Assembly: GCF_900166655.1 (NCBI RefSeq)
Contig: NZ_FVZB01000005.1
Location: 1 to 64,000 of the forward strand
DNA from: Halobacillus hunanensis
Lineage (GTDB): Bacteria > Bacillota > Bacilli > Bacillales > Halobacillaceae
DNA length: 64,000 nucleotides
Direction of reading: 5' to 3'
In this document: positions 18,961-30,564 of the stretch, piece after piece
How positions within the stretch are numbered: position 1 is the first letter of the stretch
How the letters are laid out: each line of letters starts with the position of its first letter
Notes under the pieces: model-generated
Told to the model about the DNA's origin: nothing
What the model saw: only the letters and a program-made list of their open reading frames with translations
The model's database searches: none
Translations under genes and position numbers: made by a program

Positions 18961-19656
18961 ATGGCTAAAAAAACGAAAAAACAACAAGAACTTCTTAAAC
19001 TTGTTGATCGTACGAAATCTTATGATGCACAAGAAGCAATTAACCTTGTAAAAGAAACATCAAAAGCAAACTTTGATGAGACCGTTGAAGCGGCTTTCCG
19101 CCTAGGTGTTGATCCGAAGAAAGCGGACCAGCAAATTCGCGGAGCTATGGTGCTTCCGCACGGTACAGGTAAAACCCAGAGTGTGCTTGTTTTTGCTAAA
19201 GGTGATAAAGCAAAAGAAGCAGAAGCTGCCGGAGCTGATTATGTTGGAGATCAAGACCTTATTAACAAGATTAATCAAGGCTGGTTCGACTTTGATGTAG
19301 TCGTTGCGACTCCAGACATGATGGCTGAAGTAGGTAAGCTTGGCCGCGTACTAGGACCTAAAGGTCTTATGCCAAACCCTAAAACAGGAACCGTTACGTT
19401 TGAAGTTGAAAAAGCTGTAAATGAAATCAAAGCAGGTAAAGTAGAATACCGTGTCGATAAAGCGGCTAACATCCATGTACCAATTGGTAAATCTTCTTTC
19501 GATGCAGAGAAGCTGAAAGAAAACTTCGATGCTATTACGGATGCTTTGGTTAAAGCTAAACCTCAGGCGGCTAAAGGAACTTACATGCGTAATGCTGCTG
19601 TTTCTTCAACTATGGGGCCTGGCATTAAAGTTGATATTTCTAGTTACGTGAAATAA
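18961..19656 (+). CDS. rplA: 50S ribosomal protein L1
   Basis: L1, 231 residues, standard length. The two-domain fold signature [19 protein letters not shown] is near residue 120 and [16 protein letters not shown] near the end. L1 binds 23S rRNA at the mobile stalk and in many bacteria represses its own L11-L1 mRNA. The ATG at 18961 follows CGAGGAGGAAA. Confidence 0.97.
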   Translation: MAKKTKKQQELLKLVDRTKSYDAQEAINLVKETSKANFDETVEAAFRLGVDPKKADQQIRGAMVLPHGTGKTQSVLVFAKGDKAKEAEAAGADYVGDQDLINKINQGWFDFDVVVATPDMMAEVGKLGRVLGPKGLMPNPKTGTVTFEVEKAVNEIKAGKVEYRVDKAANIHVPIGKSSFDAEKLKENFDAITDALVKAKPQAAKGTYMRNAAVSSTMGPGIKVDISSYVK

Positions 19657-19667
19657 TTATTTACATG

Positions 19668-19696
19668 TTGACTTTCCGTTTCTAATTTTATATAAT
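19668..19696 (+). promoter_or_regulatory. Sigma-A promoter of rplJ-rplL
   Basis: TTGACT at 19668-19673 and a perfect TATAAT at 19691-19696 with a 17-base spacer. The predicted start is near 19703, about 200 bases before rplJ. Confidence 0.85.
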
Positions 19697-19702
19697 TAGA
19701 AA

Positions 19703-19842
19703 CGTTGTATAAATCGAATACGTTATACCGTAGACAGCAGGTGCGAATGATCGCTTAATTTCCTGCCGAGGTGTATGGATAAACAGGACAAACGGATGTC
19801 CTGGCATACGCACCTCCATGTCTGCATGGAGGTGCTTTTTTT
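19703..19842 (+). ncRNA. Ribosomal protein L10 leader
   Basis: The leader between the promoter and rplJ has the conserved arrangement of the Firmicute L10 leader: a first stem built from GCAGGTGCGAATGATCGC and CCTGCCGAGGTGTA, then a strong terminator. Binding of the L10-(L12)4 complex is known to favour termination. The assignment rests on pattern and location. Confidence 0.8.
19810..19842 (+). terminator. Attenuator terminator of the L10 leader
   Basis: GCACCTCCATG pairs with CATGGAGGTGC (11 perfect base pairs) followed by seven T, 63 bases before rplJ. Confidence 0.9.
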
Positions 19843-19905
19843 GCTGTAGTTTGTTGGTCCTGGCATCGGAAACGGTATGATGAAACGTCAATAGGAGGTG
19901 GAACG

Positions 19906-20406
19906 ATGAGCAAAATTATCGAGCAGAAACAGCAAGTTGTAGCTGAAATAGCTGACAAATTCCGTAACAGTAAATCTGCAGTACTTGTAGACTACCGCGG
20001 ACTTGATGTAGCAGAAGTAACTGAACTTCGCTCACAGCTTCGTGAAGCAGGTGTAGACTTCAAAGTGTATAAAAACACGATGACTCGCCGTGCTGTACAA
20101 GAAGCTGAGCTTACAGAACTTGATGAGGTTCTTGTGGGGCCTACAGCTCTTGCATTTAGTGAGGATGACGCTGTTTCTCCGGCGAAAATTCTTAACAACT
20201 TTGCAAAAGATCATGACAACCTTGAACTTAAAGGCGGCGTGATTGAAGGACAAGTAGCTACTCTTGATCAAATTAAAGAGCTTGCAACTATTCCGAACTA
20301 CGAAGGTCTTGTTTCTATGTTCCTAAGCGTGCTTCAAGCACCAATTCGCAACTTCGCTTACGCTACAAAGGCAATTGCGGATCAAAAAGAAGAAGAAAGC
20401 GCCTAA
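19906..20406 (+). CDS. rplJ: 50S ribosomal protein L10
   Basis: L10, 166 residues. The N-terminal globular domain with [14 protein letters not shown] binds 23S rRNA, and the C-terminal helix (about 135-166) anchors L7/L12 dimers. ATAGGAGGTGG precedes the ATG. It is controlled by the leader attenuator upstream and is followed by rplL, its partner. Confidence 0.97.
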   Translation: MSKIIEQKQQVVAEIADKFRNSKSAVLVDYRGLDVAEVTELRSQLREAGVDFKVYKNTMTRRAVQEAELTELDEVLVGPTALAFSEDDAVSPAKILNNFAKDHDNLELKGGVIEGQVATLDQIKELATIPNYEGLVSMFLSVLQAPIRNFAYATKAIADQKEEESA

Positions 20407-20465
20407 GCCAGCGCTCGTTATTGGCAATATAAATTTTTATTTAAAATCTAAGGAGGATCTATCTC

Positions 20466-20831
20466 ATGTCTAATGAACAAATTATTGAAGCGATTAAAGA
20501 GATGTCTGTTCTTGAGCTTAACGATCTAGTTAAAGCAATTGAAGAAGAATTTGGTGTATCTGCTGCGGCTCCAGTTGCAGCTGGCGGTGCTGCTGCAGGC
20601 GGCGAAGCTGAAGAAGAAAAAACTGAATTCGATGTAGTACTAGAATCTGCTGGAAGCTCTAAGATTAAAGTTGTTAAAGCAGTACGTGAAATCACTGGTC
20701 TTGGTCTTAAAGATGCAAAAGATCTAGTTGACAATGCACCTGGTGCTATTAAAGAAGGCGCTGCTAAAGAAGAAGCTGAAGAAATGAAATCTAAGCTTGA
20801 AGAGGCTGGCGCTTCTGTAGAACTTAAGTAA
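20466..20831 (+). CDS. rplL: 50S ribosomal protein L7/L12
   Basis: L7/L12, 121 residues. N-terminal dimerisation domain (1-35), Ala/Gly-rich hinge (36-52), and the C-terminal factor-binding domain with [20 protein letters not shown]. It forms the flexible stalk that recruits EF-G and EF-Tu, both encoded downstream in this window. AAGGAGGATC precedes the ATG. Confidence 0.97.
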   Translation: MSNEQIIEAIKEMSVLELNDLVKAIEEEFGVSAAAPVAAGGAAAGGEAEEEKTEFDVVLESAGSSKIKVVKAVREITGLGLKDAKDLVDNAPGAIKEGAAKEEAEEMKSKLEEAGASVELK

Positions 20832-20845
20832 TCGTACTTGTTAAA

Positions 20846-20880
20846 GTAAAGCTCGCTGACTATCGGCGGGCTTTCTTTAT
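20846..20880 (+). terminator. Intrinsic terminator after rplL
   Basis: AAAGCTCGC pairs with GCGGGCTTT, followed by a T-rich tail (CTTTATCTCTTTTT). Confidence 0.8.
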
Positions 20881-20955
20881 CTCTTTTTATCTACGAAGTA
20901 ACCTTTGTAGAATCTTCTGAAGTACTACTTCCCGGTAAAAGAAGGTGTTCACAGT

Positions 20956-21558
20956 ATGTCAGAACATTATTATTCAAAGAAAACAAACGCTAAAAGTGAA
21001 GAGCGCTCATGGTCGTTTAACCTAAGGGGAATGCTATTAAATTTTACGACTGATCACGCTGTTTTTTCGAAAAGAGAGATAGACTTTGGGTCTCGTCTTC
21101 TCATTGAATCTTTCCGGGAGCCGTCTATTCGCGGGGACTTGCTGGATCTTGGGTGTGGATACGGACCAATTGGGTTATCTTTAGCTAAAGATTTAAAACA
21201 ACGTCATGTTTGGATGGCTGATGTAAACGAGCGGGCTTTAACTCTTGCGAAACGAAATGCCGGGCAAAACGAAATTGAGAATGTATCAATTGTAGAAAGT
21301 AACCGTTTTGCGAGTATTCAAGGTAAGCAATTCGCTGCTATCTTGACGAACCCTCCTATACGTGCCGGAAAGAAAACCGTGCACCTCATGTTTGAAGAAT
21401 CAAGAGATGCTCTTGATAATGGGGGAGAACTTTGGGTCGTGATCCAAAAGAAACAAGGAGCCCCTTCAGCTCAAACTAAATTGAATGAATTGTTCGGTGA
21501 GGTAGAGGTTGTCGAGAAGAAGAAGGGGTACTATATATTGAAAGCTAAAAAGGTTTGA
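20956..21558 (+). CDS. Class I SAM-dependent methyltransferase, RsmC-like (YbxB)
   Basis: A 200-residue Rossmann-fold methyltransferase. The SAM loop LDLGCGYGPIG is near residue 66 and the amino-methyltransferase motif NPP (in LTNPPIRAGK) near 136, which together match RsmC, the 16S rRNA m2G1207 enzyme. It equals the single C-terminal domain of the longer E. coli protein and corresponds by position to B. subtilis ybxB, between rplL and rpoB. AGAAGGTG precedes the ATG. Target assignment is by family. Confidence 0.9.
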   Translation: MSEHYYSKKTNAKSEERSWSFNLRGMLLNFTTDHAVFSKREIDFGSRLLIESFREPSIRGDLLDLGCGYGPIGLSLAKDLKQRHVWMADVNERALTLAKRNAGQNEIENVSIVESNRFASIQGKQFAAILTNPPIRAGKKTVHLMFEESRDALDNGGELWVVIQKKQGAPSAQTKLNELFGEVEVVEKKKGYYILKAKKV

Positions 21559-21583
21559 CTGCTCTATTGAATTGTGCTAGTAT
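21555..21583 (+). promoter_or_regulatory. Candidate sigma-A promoter of rpoB-rpoC
   Basis: TTGACT at 21555-21560, a 17-base spacer, and TAGTAT at 21578-21583 with an extended TG at 21575-21576. It overlaps the stop of the methyltransferase gene and would give a leader of about 290 bases for rpoB. Confidence 0.6.
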
Positions 21584-21589
21584 AGAAAA

Positions 21590-21875
21590 ATGCCAATATG
21601 ACCTTAGTGTTGTCAAGTCCTTTTTTTCATTATATTGAATAAATTTTTGATAGAAGGATAGAATGGTAAATCGAACAAGCAAAATGAAACGAGGTTTTTA
21701 TTTGAAAACCCTTTTTCTTTTTTGTCTAACGTTAGAGAGAAATGAAGAAATACCATCCGGTTTAAGCGGGTGTTTACAATAGTGCTTGTGGCAAGATCAA
21801 CCGCAAGCCTGTTCGGCATGTCTTTGCCGAACCCTTTTTTCGTTATAAAAATGCTTGATTTGAGGGGTGAATCAG
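21590..21875 (+). other. Long structured rpoB leader
   Basis: About 290 bases without a gene. Three stems are visible: GGTTTT/AAAACC at 21693-21710 followed by a T-rich tract; GCTTGTGG/CCGCAAGC at 21784-21808; and GTTCGGCA/TGCCGAAC at 21811-21832 followed by CCCTTTTTT. The last is terminator-like and ends 36 bases before rpoB. The order stem-then-terminator suggests attenuation of rpoBC. Confidence 0.65.
21811..21840 (+). terminator. Terminator-like hairpin in the rpoB leader
   Basis: An eight-base-pair GC-rich stem GTTCGGCA/TGCCGAAC with a six-base loop, followed by CCCTTTTTT. Confidence 0.7.
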
Positions 21876-24800
21876 TTGACAGGTCAACTAGTTCAATACG
21901 GACGACACCGCCAGCGCAGAAGTTATGCACGTATCAGTGAAGTTTTAGAGTTGCCTAATTTAATTGAAATTCAAACAGCTTCTTATGATTGGTTCTTAGA
22001 AGAAGGTTTGAAAGAAATGTTTAAAGACATTTCACCAATTGAGGATTTTACAGGTAACCTATCACTGGAATTTGTAGACTACAGCCTTGGCGAGCCAAAG
22101 TATCCAGTAGATGAGTCAAAAGATCGAGACGTAACATACAATGCACCGCTTCGTGTGAAAGTTCGTCTTCTGAACAATGAAACTGGTGAAGTGAAAGAGC
22201 AAGAAGTATTTATGGGAGATTTCCCGCTTATGACAGACACGGGTACCTTTATCATTAATGGTGCTGAGCGTGTTATTGTTTCTCAGCTTGTTCGCTCTCC
22301 AAGTGTATATTTTAATAAAAAGATTGATAAAAACGGTAAGCGAGGCTATACCGCAACTGTAATTCCGAACCGCGGGGCTTGGCTTGAGTTTGAAACAGAT
22401 GCGAAGGATGTTGTGCATGTGCGGATTGATCGTACACGTAAACTTCCAATCACTGTCCTTTTACGTGCCCTTGGTTTCGGTACTGATCAAGAAATTATTG
22501 ATTTGATCGGGGACAATGAGTATCTGAAAAACACATTGGAAAAAGACAATACTGAAAATAGTGAGAAAGCATTGCTTGAGATTTATGAGCGACTGCGCCC
22601 TGGTGAACCGCCAACAGTCGAAAATGCTAAAAGCTTGCTAGTTTCTCGTTTCTTTGATCCGAAACGCTATGACCTTGCACGCGTAGGCCGCTATAAAATA
22701 AATAAAAAGCTCCACATTAAAGATCGTCTCTTCAACCAAACTTTAGCAGAAACATTAGTGGATGAAGAAACGGGCGAAGTATTGGCTGAAAAAGGTGCAA
22801 AAATAGATCGGCGTTTGTTGGATAAGTTAATTCCACACTTCGATAATGAAGAAGAAACAACAAGTGAACGTGTATTAGAGACGATTGACGGGGTTCTAGA
22901 AGAACCGATCCGTGTACAATCAGTTAAAATTGTAGATCCAACCGACCCTGAAGGTGAGCGTTCCATTAATGTAATTGGAAATGCGAATATTGACCGCGAC
23001 GTGAAAAACATTATGCCGGCAGATATTCTATCCTCCATCAGTTATTTCTTTAATTTATTGCATGATGTGGGTGGGACAGATGACATTGACCACTTGGGTA
23101 ACCGTCGTCTTCGTTCCGTTGGAGAATTGCTTCAGAACCAATTCCGTATCGGGTTATCTCGTATGGAGCGTGTGGTAAGGGAGCGTATGTCGATTCAGGA
23201 CACTTCTTCTATTACGCCACAGCAGCTCATTAATATTCGACCGGTGATTGCTTCAATTAAAGAATTCTTTGGAAGCTCCCAACTTTCACAATTTATGGAT
23301 CAGACCAATCCGCTGGCTGAGCTTACGCACAAACGTCGTTTATCAGCCCTTGGACCTGGTGGTCTAACTCGTGAACGTGCAGGCTTTGAAGTTCGTGACG
23401 TACACTATTCCCACTACGGTCGTATGTGTCCTATCGAAACACCAGAAGGGCCGAACATTGGGTTGATTAACTCACTGTCTTCTTATGCAAAAGTAAATGA
23501 ATTTGGTTTCATTGAAACGCCGTATCGTCGTGTTGATCCAGAAACAGGTAAGGTTACTGCCCAAATTGATTATTTAACAGCAGATGAAGAAGACAACTAT
23601 GTAGTAGCCCAAGCCAACGCAAAGCTTGACGAAGATGGTTCATTCCAAGATGAAGAAGTTATCGCTCGTTTCCGTGGTGAAAACACGGTGGTAAGCCGCG
23701 ATCGTCTCGATTATATGGACGTTTCACCAAAACAAGTGGTGTCTGCAGCGACTGCCTGTATCCCGTTCTTAGAAAACGACGACTCCAACCGTTCTCTTAT
23801 GGGAGCAAACATGCAACGTCAAGCTGTTCCATTGCTTAAACCTGATGCACCAATTGTTGGTACAGGAATGGAGTATGTATCTGGTAAAGACTCCGGTGCT
23901 GCTGTAATTTGCCAGCACGAAGGAACAGTGGAGCGAGTAGAAGCGAAAGAAGTGCTTGTACGCCGTATTTCTGAAGTGGATGGCAGAGAGGTAGAAGGCG
24001 ATTTAGACCGCTATCGTCTGCAGAAGTTTATCCGTTCTAACCAAGGAAGCTGTTACAATCAGCGTCCGATTGTTTCTAAAGGAGACCGCGTAACAAAAGG
24101 TGAAATCCTGGCTGACGGGCCGTCCATGGACATGGGTGAACTTGCGCTAGGTCAGAACCCGCTTGTTGCCTTCATGACATGGGATGGTTACAACTATGAG
24201 GATGCCATCATTATGAGCGAACGTCTCGTGAAGGACGATGTGTACACTTCCATTCATATAGAGGAATATGAGTCTGAAGCCCGCGATACAAAGCTTGGAC
24301 CAGAAGAAATTACACGTGATATTCCAAACGTTGGCGAAGATGCGCTTCGTGATTTAGACGAACGCGGCATTATCCGTGTTGGTGCTGAAGTAAGTGATGG
24401 AGATTTACTAGTAGGAAAAGTAACACCTAAAGGGGTTACAGAGCTATCTGCTGAAGAGCGCCTCCTTCATGCTATCTTTGGTGAAAAAGCACGTGAAGTT
24501 CGAGACACATCTCTACGTGTACCGCATGGAGCTGGTGGGATTGTCCTCGATGTAAAAATCTTCAACCGTGAGGATGGAGATGAACTGCCTCCAGGAGTAA
24601 ACCAATTAATCCGTGCCTACATCGTTCAGAAGCGTAAAATTTCTGAAGGAGATAAAATGGCAGGACGACACGGTAACAAAGGTGTTATCTCTAAGATTCT
24701 CCCTGAAGAGGATATGCCGTTCTTGCCAGACGGAACACCAGTTGACATTATGCTCAACCCTCTAGGGGTTCCATCTCGTATGAACATTGGTCAGGTGCTT

Positions 24801-25406
24801 GAATTACACTTGGGAATGGCTGCTCGTCAGCTTGGCACGCGTGTAGCGACGCCAGTGTTTGATGGAGCGCGTGAGGAAGACGTATGGGAAACACTAGAAG
24901 AAGCCGGTATGTCACGTGATGCAAAAACCATTCTCTATGATGGACGTACAGGTGAACCATTCGATAATCGTGTATCTGTCGGTGTCATGTATATGATTAA
25001 ACTGGCACACATGGTAGATGATAAACTGCACGCTCGTTCTACGGGACCATACTCTCTTGTAACGCAACAGCCGCTGGGTGGTAAAGCACAGTTCGGCGGT
25101 CAGCGTTTTGGTGAGATGGAGGTATGGGCACTAGAAGCTTACGGTGCTGCTTATACACTGCAGGAAATTCTAACTGTGAAGTCTGATGATGTCGTTGGTC
25201 GTGTGAAGACTTACGAAGCCATCGTTAAAGGTGATAATGTTCCAGAACCAGGTGTTCCTGAATCCTTTAAAGTTCTTATTAAGGAACTTCAAAGTCTGGG
25301 TATGGATGTAAAAATTCTATCTGGTGATGAGAAGGAAATAGAAATGCGAGATATCGAAGATGAGCAAACTAAGGAATCTGAGAACTTGAACATGGAAGAA
25401 CAATAG
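21876..25406 (+). CDS. rpoB: DNA-directed RNA polymerase subunit beta
   Basis: RpoB, 1176 residues. The rifampicin pocket reads [20 protein letters not shown] then [10 protein letters not shown], all wild-type residues for a sensitive enzyme. [15 protein letters not shown] and the C-terminal [20 protein letters not shown] are present. The start is TTG at 21876, matching the [16 protein letters not shown]-terminus of Bacillus RpoB; GAGGGGTGA lies just before it, and a GTG within that site is not the start. The C-terminal tail is shorter than in B. subtilis RpoB and ends in acidic residues. Confidence 0.98.
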   Translation: MTGQLVQYGRHRQRRSYARISEVLELPNLIEIQTASYDWFLEEGLKEMFKDISPIEDFTGNLSLEFVDYSLGEPKYPVDESKDRDVTYNAPLRVKVRLLNNETGEVKEQEVFMGDFPLMTDTGTFIINGAERVIVSQLVRSPSVYFNKKIDKNGKRGYTATVIPNRGAWLEFETDAKDVVHVRIDRTRKLPITVLLRALGFGTDQEIIDLIGDNEYLKNTLEKDNTENSEKALLEIYERLRPGEPPTVENAKSLLVSRFFDPKRYDLARVGRYKINKKLHIKDRLFNQTLAETLVDEETGEVLAEKGAKIDRRLLDKLIPHFDNEEETTSERVLETIDGVLEEPIRVQSVKIVDPTDPEGERSINVIGNANIDRDVKNIMPADILSSISYFFNLLHDVGGTDDIDHLGNRRLRSVGELLQNQFRIGLSRMERVVRERMSIQDTSSITPQQLINIRPVIASIKEFFGSSQLSQFMDQTNPLAELTHKRRLSALGPGGLTRERAGFEVRDVHYSHYGRMCPIETPEGPNIGLINSLSSYAKVNEFGFIETPYRRVDPETGKVTAQIDYLTADEEDNYVVAQANAKLDEDGSFQDEEVIARFRGENTVVSRDRLDYMDVSPKQVVSAATACIPFLENDDSNRSLMGANMQRQAVPLLKPDAPIVGTGMEYVSGKDSGAAVICQHEGTVERVEAKEVLVRRISEVDGREVEGDLDRYRLQKFIRSNQGSCYNQRPIVSKGDRVTKGEILADGPSMDMGELALGQNPLVAFMTWDGYNYEDAIIMSERLVKDDVYTSIHIEEYESEARDTKLGPEEITRDIPNVGEDALRDLDERGIIRVGAEVSDGDLLVGKVTPKGVTELSAEERLLHAIFGEKAREVRDTSLRVPHGAGGIVLDVKIFNREDGDELPPGVNQLIRAYIVQKRKISEGDKMAGRHGNKGVISKILPEEDMPFLPDGTPVDIMLNPLGVPSRMNIGQVLELHLGMAARQLGTRVATPVFDGAREEDVWETLEEAGMSRDAKTILYDGRTGEPFDNRVSVGVMYMIKLAHMVDDKLHARSTGPYSLVTQQPLGGKAQFGGQRFGEMEVWALEAYGAAYTLQEILTVKSDDVVGRVKTYEAIVKGDNVPEPGVPESFKVLIKELQSLGMDVKILSGDEKEIEMRDIEDEQTKESENLNMEEQ

Positions 25407-25464
25407 ACGAGATTGTGTTCTAAGCTTAGGGTAGAACCTGGAGACTGAAAGGGAGGTAGGCCCC

Positions 25465-28400
25465 TTGCTAGATGTAAATAATTTTGAGTATATGAAAATT
25501 GGTTTAGCATCACCAGACAAGATACGCTCTTGGTCTTATGGTGAAGTGAAAAAACCAGAAACAATTAATTATCGTACGTTAAAGCCTGAAAAAGATGGCT
25601 TGTTCTGTGAACGGATATTTGGTCCTCAAAAAGATTGGGAATGTCATTGCGGTAAATACAAACGTGTCCGGTATAAGGGCGTTGTCTGTGATCGCTGTGG
25701 TGTGGAAGTAACGAAAGCGAAAGTACGTCGTGAGCGTATGGGGCACTTAGAATTAGCTGCCCCTGTTTCTCACATTTGGTACTTCAAAGGTATTCCGAGT
25801 CGTATGGGACTTGTTCTTGATATGTCTCCTCGTGCTTTGGAGGAAGTCATTTATTTTGCAGCATATATCGTAACCGATCCAGGGGAGACAGCTCTTGATA
25901 GGAAGCAGCTTCTTTCTGAAAAAGAGTACCGTTCATACCGTGAAAAATTCGGTCAAGGATTCCAAGCGGCCATGGGTGCAGAAGCAATTCGCAAGCTGTT
26001 ATTTGATATTGATCTTGACGGAGAAGTGGAGAAATTGCAGGAAGAGCTTAAAACAGCACAAGGACAACGTCGTACACGTGCGATTAAGCGCTTGGAAGTT
26101 CTTGAGTCATTCCGTCACTCTGGAAATGACCCGTCCTGGATGATTTTGGATGTGCTTCCGGTCATTCCACCTGAACTACGTCCAATGGTTCAGCTGGATG
26201 GAGGACGTTTCGCTACTTCCGACTTAAATGACCTTTATCGTCGAGTGATCAATCGTAACAATCGTCTGAAGCGATTACTGGATCTTGGGGCTCCAACGAT
26301 TATTGTTCAGAATGAAAAGCGTATGCTTCAGGAAGCTGTCGATGCTCTCATCGATAACGGCCGTCGAGGACGTCCGGTTACTGGTCCTGGTAACCGTCCG
26401 CTTAAATCCCTTTCTCACATGCTTAAAGGGAAGCAGGGGCGTTTTCGTCAAAACTTGCTCGGTAAACGTGTTGACTACTCAGGACGTTCTGTAATCGTCG
26501 TTGGACCAGGTCTTAAAATGTACCAGTGTGGTCTTCCTAAAGAAATGGCTCTTGAATTATTCAAGCCTTTTGTCATGAAAGAGCTCGTCTCACGAGGTCT
26601 TGCCCACAATATTAAATCAGCGAAACGGAAGATTGAACGTGTGCACCCAGAAGTTTGGGATGTACTAGAAGACGTGATTAAAGAACACCCTGTTCTGCTT
26701 AACCGAGCACCAACTCTTCACCGTCTGGGAATACAGGCATTTGAGCCGACCCTTGTGGAAGGCCGGGCTATCCGTCTTCATCCACTCGTGTGTACAGCTT
26801 ATAACGCTGACTTTGATGGTGACCAAATGGCTGTTCACGTGCCGCTATCTTCTGAGGCTCAAGCTGAAGCACGCATTTTAATGCTGGCTGCTCAAAACAT
26901 CCTTAACCCGAAAGACGGTAAACCAGTTGTTACGCCTTCTCAGGATATGGTACTTGGAAACTACTACCTTACCCTTGAACGCGCAGGCGCTGTTGGTGAG
27001 GGGATGGTCTTTAAAGATCTAAATGAGGCTATTATGTCTTATCAGAACGGATATACACACTTGCATACACGTGTTGCCGTTCAAGCCAGCTCATTGAAGA
27101 ATGAAACCTTTACTGAAGAGCAGCAGCAACAATTGCTGATTACCACAGTAGGGAAATTAATCTTTAACGAAATGCTTCCAAACTCATTCCCTTACATGAA
27201 TGAGCCGACACAAGAGAACTTGGAAGTGAAGACATCTGATCGGTTCTTTGTGGAGAAAGGCGCAGATGTTAGGAAAGAAATTGCAGGTCGCGAAGAAGTC
27301 CTTCCATTTAAGAAAGGAATTCTTGGGGACATTATTGCGGAAGTATTTAAACGGTTTACCATTAGTGAAACGTCCAAGATGTTGGACCGCATGAAAGATC
27401 TTGGCTTTGCTTATTCCACTAAAGCCGGGATTACTGTCGGTGTCTCTGACGTTGTTGTACTTCCAGAGAAACAAGAAATCCTTGACGAGGCACAAGCAAA
27501 AGTGGATAAAGTGCTCAAACAGTTCCGCCGTGGTCTAATTACTGAAGGGGAACGCTATGACCGTGTCATTGAAATATGGTCAGCCGCTAAAGATGATATC
27601 CAAGATCGTTTGATGCAGTCACTGAACCCTCGTAACCCGATCTTCATGATGAGTGATTCTGGCGCACGTGGTAACGCATCAAACTTTACACAGCTTGCTG
27701 GTATGCGTGGTCTGATGGCTAACCCGGCAGGACGTATTATTGAATTACCGATTAAATCAAGCTTCCGTGAGGGGCTTACTGTACTTGAATACTTTATTTC
27801 CACACACGGAGCTCGTAAAGGACTTGCCGATACAGCACTTAAGACAGCTGACTCTGGTTACTTGACGCGTCGACTTGTAGATGTGGCGCAAGATGTAATC
27901 GTTCGGGAAGATGATTGTGGAACAGACCGAGGCTTAACCGTTTCTTCTCTAAGAGAAGGGACAGAAATGATTGAGCCATTGATTGACCGTCTAATCGGGC
28001 GAACTGCTTTTGAAACGGTCAAACACCCAGAATCAGGAAAAATCCTTGCTAATCGCAACGAGGTTATTTTCGAAGATGCCGCGAAACAAATTGTTGACGC
28101 TGGCCTAGAAAAAGTTGTCATTCGCTCTGCATTCACATGTAATACGAAGCATGGTGTTTGTAAGAAGTGTTACGGTCGTAACTTAGCAACGGGTGATGAA
28201 GTGGAAGTTGGAGAAGCAGTAGGTATTATTGCTGCACAATCCATCGGTGAACCAGGTACACAGCTTACTATGCGTACTTTCCACACTGGTGGGGTAGCAG
28301 GTGATGACATCACGCAAGGTCTTCCGCGTATTCAAGAGATCGTGGAGGCGCGTAATCCGAAAGGGCAAGCAGTCATCACTGAAATCGCTGGTACAGTTCA

Positions 28401-29070
28401 CGAGATTAGTGAAGTAAAAGAGAAGCAGGAAATTGTTGTTCAGGGCGCTGTTGAAACACGTTCCTATACAGCTCCATATGGTGCTAGACTGAGAGTTGTA
28501 GAAGGGGACGAAGTAGTAGCAGGGGAAGCTCTGACTGAAGGTTCCATCGATCCGAAAGAACTTCTAAGTGTTCAAGGACTAGATGGAGTTCAAGAATACT
28601 TGCTGAAGGAAGTTCAGAAAGTATATCGTATGCAAGGTGTTGAAATTTCAGATAAACACGTAGAAGTTATGGTTCGCCAGATGCTTCGCAAAGTTCGTGT
28701 GCTCGACTCTGGAGATACAGACGTATTGCCAGGATCTCTTCTGGAAATTCATCAATTTAAAGAGGCTAACCAACGAGTTCTTATGGAAGGCGGCCAGCCT
28801 GCTGTTGGACGTCCGGTTATTCTCGGTATTACGAAAGCTTCTCTTGAAACAGACAGCTTCTTGTCTGCAGCATCCTTCCAGGAAACTACGCGTGTCTTGA
28901 CCGATGCAGCGATTAAAGGTAAGCGCGATGAGTTACTTGGACTTAAAGAGAATGTTATCATTGGTAAACTGGTTCCAGCAGGTACAGGTATGACCAGGTA
29001 CCGTAAGATTAAGGCAGAGTCTGAAGCCAGTGAAGAGATTCAAACGGCTGAGGAAGTAACACAGCCCTAA
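25465..29070 (+). CDS. rpoC: DNA-directed RNA polymerase subunit beta'
   Basis: RpoC, 1201 residues. N-terminal zinc cluster ([20 protein letters not shown]), the catalytic magnesium motif N447-A-D-F-D-G-D453-Q-M, the trigger-loop region ([19 protein letters not shown]) and the second zinc set ([13 protein letters not shown]) are all intact. The start is TTG at 25465 after GGGAGGT. It follows rpoB by 58 bases and forms the core enzyme with rpoB and rpoA (48446-49390). Confidence 0.98.
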   Translation: MLDVNNFEYMKIGLASPDKIRSWSYGEVKKPETINYRTLKPEKDGLFCERIFGPQKDWECHCGKYKRVRYKGVVCDRCGVEVTKAKVRRERMGHLELAAPVSHIWYFKGIPSRMGLVLDMSPRALEEVIYFAAYIVTDPGETALDRKQLLSEKEYRSYREKFGQGFQAAMGAEAIRKLLFDIDLDGEVEKLQEELKTAQGQRRTRAIKRLEVLESFRHSGNDPSWMILDVLPVIPPELRPMVQLDGGRFATSDLNDLYRRVINRNNRLKRLLDLGAPTIIVQNEKRMLQEAVDALIDNGRRGRPVTGPGNRPLKSLSHMLKGKQGRFRQNLLGKRVDYSGRSVIVVGPGLKMYQCGLPKEMALELFKPFVMKELVSRGLAHNIKSAKRKIERVHPEVWDVLEDVIKEHPVLLNRAPTLHRLGIQAFEPTLVEGRAIRLHPLVCTAYNADFDGDQMAVHVPLSSEAQAEARILMLAAQNILNPKDGKPVVTPSQDMVLGNYYLTLERAGAVGEGMVFKDLNEAIMSYQNGYTHLHTRVAVQASSLKNETFTEEQQQQLLITTVGKLIFNEMLPNSFPYMNEPTQENLEVKTSDRFFVEKGADVRKEIAGREEVLPFKKGILGDIIAEVFKRFTISETSKMLDRMKDLGFAYSTKAGITVGVSDVVVLPEKQEILDEAQAKVDKVLKQFRRGLITEGERYDRVIEIWSAAKDDIQDRLMQSLNPRNPIFMMSDSGARGNASNFTQLAGMRGLMANPAGRIIELPIKSSFREGLTVLEYFISTHGARKGLADTALKTADSGYLTRRLVDVAQDVIVREDDCGTDRGLTVSSLREGTEMIEPLIDRLIGRTAFETVKHPESGKILANRNEVIFEDAAKQIVDAGLEKVVIRSAFTCNTKHGVCKKCYGRNLATGDEVEVGEAVGIIAAQSIGEPGTQLTMRTFHTGGVAGDDITQGLPRIQEIVEARNPKGQAVITEIAGTVHEISEVKEKQEIVVQGAVETRSYTAPYGARLRVVEGDEVVAGEALTEGSIDPKELLSVQGLDGVQEYLLKEVQKVYRMQGVEISDKHVEVMVRQMLRKVRVLDSGDTDVLPGSLLEIHQFKEANQRVLMEGGQPAVGRPVILGITKASLETDSFLSAASFQETTRVLTDAAIKGKRDELLGLKENVIIGKLVPAGTGMTRYRKIKAESEASEEIQTAEEVTQP

Positions 29071-29163
29071 GTAAAAACTAGATGAACAAGTGATAAAGCC
29101 AACAACTAACACAGGATGAACAATAAGGAAGCATCTTCTGTAAAAAAACTATTTAAAATTCAG

Positions 29164-29195
29164 TTGACATGAATTTCAGGTAGTGATAATATAAT
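29164..29195 (+). promoter_or_regulatory. Sigma-A promoter before rplGB
   Basis: A perfect TTGACA at 29164-29169, then overlapping -10 candidates in TGATAATATAAT; TAATAT at 29187-29192 gives a 17-base spacer. It separates rplGB and the str genes from rpoC. Confidence 0.65.
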
Positions 29196-29238
29196 CAAGG
29201 TGCTTCCGTTTATCCTTGTTACTTTGGAGGATACGAAG

Positions 29239-29490
29239 ATGTCTTATGAAAAAGTAGCAAAGGCTAAACCTGATATAGTCATTGGAACCAAACAAACACT
29301 TAAAGCTATGAAAAATGGCGAAGTGAATCATGTCATTACAGCAGAAGATGCTGATCAGTTTATGACAACGAAAGTAGCCAAACTAGCCGCGCAATTGAAC
29401 ATCCGTCATTCGAATGTAGATTCGATGAAGGAGTTGGGGAATGCGTGCGGCATTGATGTAGGGGCTGCTACTGTGGCGATAAAGCAATAA
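29239..29490 (+). CDS. rplGB: L7Ae-family RNA-binding protein (YbxF)
   Basis: An 83-residue L7Ae-like protein with VIGTKQTLKAMKNGEV and a GNACGIDVGAATVAI end, matching B. subtilis YbxF (RplGB), a K-turn binder. The ATG at 29239 follows TTGGAGGATA; the upstream in-frame start lacks a ribosome site and homology. It lies between rpoC and rpsL as in B. subtilis. Its physiological RNA partner is uncertain. Confidence 0.92.
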   Translation: MSYEKVAKAKPDIVIGTKQTLKAMKNGEVNHVITAEDADQFMTTKVAKLAAQLNIRHSNVDSMKELGNACGIDVGAATVAIKQ

Positions 29491-29525
29491 AGTTTTGGCG
29501 GTTAAACGCGAAAGCTTTGTTTTTT
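29489..29525 (+). terminator. Terminator-like hairpin between rplGB and rpsL
   Basis: AAAGTTTTGGCG pairs with CGCGAAAGCTTT (one wobble, one mismatch) around GTTAAA, followed by GTTTTTT. No promoter is evident between it and rpsL, so it may be a partial terminator or attenuator of the str operon. Confidence 0.6.
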
Positions 29526-29586
29526 GCCTTTTTATGAACCACCTGGATGTGTGGGATTAAGAATAGATGAAGGGAGGACACTCATA

Positions 29587-30003
29587 ATGCCAACAATAAA
29601 CCAATTAGTACGTAAAGGACGCGTAAGCAAAGGTAAGAAGTCTGACTCACCTGCTTTGAACAAAGGCTACAACAGCTATAAAAAGCGTATAACTGATCAG
29701 TCTTCTCCACAAAAACGCGGCGTGTGTACACGTGTAGGTACGATGACACCTAAAAAGCCGAACTCTGCGCTTCGTAAATATGCGCGTGTTCGTCTTACCA
29801 ACCAACTGGAGGTTAACGCCTACATTCCTGGTATCGGCCACAACCTGCAAGAGCACAGTGTTGTTCTTATCCGTGGCGGACGTGTTAAAGACTTACCTGG
29901 TGTGCGTTATCACATCGTACGCGGTGCATTAGATACTGCGAGCGTTGATGGTCGTATGCAAGGCCGTTCTAAATATGGTACGAAAAAGCCTAAAAAGAAA
30001 TAA
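29587..30003 (+). CDS. rpsL: 30S ribosomal protein S12
   Basis: S12, 138 residues. The decoding-site loops [11 protein letters not shown] and [12 protein letters not shown] carry the lysines associated with streptomycin sensitivity. The ATG at 29587 follows GGGAGGACAC; an upstream in-frame extension of 21 residues is not conserved. First gene of the str operon rpsL-rpsG-fusA-tuf. Confidence 0.97.
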   Translation: MPTINQLVRKGRVSKGKKSDSPALNKGYNSYKKRITDQSSPQKRGVCTRVGTMTPKKPNSALRKYARVRLTNQLEVNAYIPGIGHNLQEHSVVLIRGGRVKDLPGVRYHIVRGALDTASVDGRMQGRSKYGTKKPKKK

Positions 30004-30051
30004 GACACAAATTGTGTCATTCACTAACTGTAAAAGAAAGGAGGGGAACAT

Positions 30052-30522
30052 ATGCCACGTAAAGGTCCAGTAGCTAAACGTGATGTGTTACCAGATCCAA
30101 TGTATAACTCTAAGCTAGTAACCCGTTTGATCAACCAAATTATGGTTAATGGTCAGCGCGGTAAGGCTCAGAAGATTCTTTATAAATCATTTGAACTTGT
30201 TCAAGAACGTAGTGGGAATGAAGCTATGGAAACATTTGAACAAGCCATGAAGAATGTAATGCCAGTACTTGAAGTACGTGCTCGTCGTGTTGGTGGTTCT
30301 AACTACCAAGTACCTGTTGAGGTACGCCCAGAGCGTCGTCAAGCACTAGGTTTGCGCTTCATCGTGAACTATGCGCGTCTTCGCGGAGAGAAAACGATGG
30401 AAGAGCGCCTAGCTAATGAAATTCTAGATGCTGCTAACAATACCGGTGCTGCAGTTAAGCGCCGCGAAGATATGCACAAAATGGCGGAAGCAAACAAAGC
30501 ATTCGCTCACTACCGTTGGTAA
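30052..30522 (+). CDS. rpsG: 30S ribosomal protein S7
   Basis: S7, 156 residues, standard length, with the N-terminal [17 protein letters not shown] segment and the C-terminal [20 protein letters not shown] end. It nucleates assembly of the 30S head. AAAGGAGGGGA precedes the ATG. Confidence 0.97.
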   Translation: MPRKGPVAKRDVLPDPMYNSKLVTRLINQIMVNGQRGKAQKILYKSFELVQERSGNEAMETFEQAMKNVMPVLEVRARRVGGSNYQVPVEVRPERRQALGLRFIVNYARLRGEKTMEERLANEILDAANNTGAAVKRREDMHKMAEANKAFAHYRW

Positions 30523-30564
30523 TCATCTGCGGAATAAATTTTCATTGAGGAAGGAGAAAGAATC

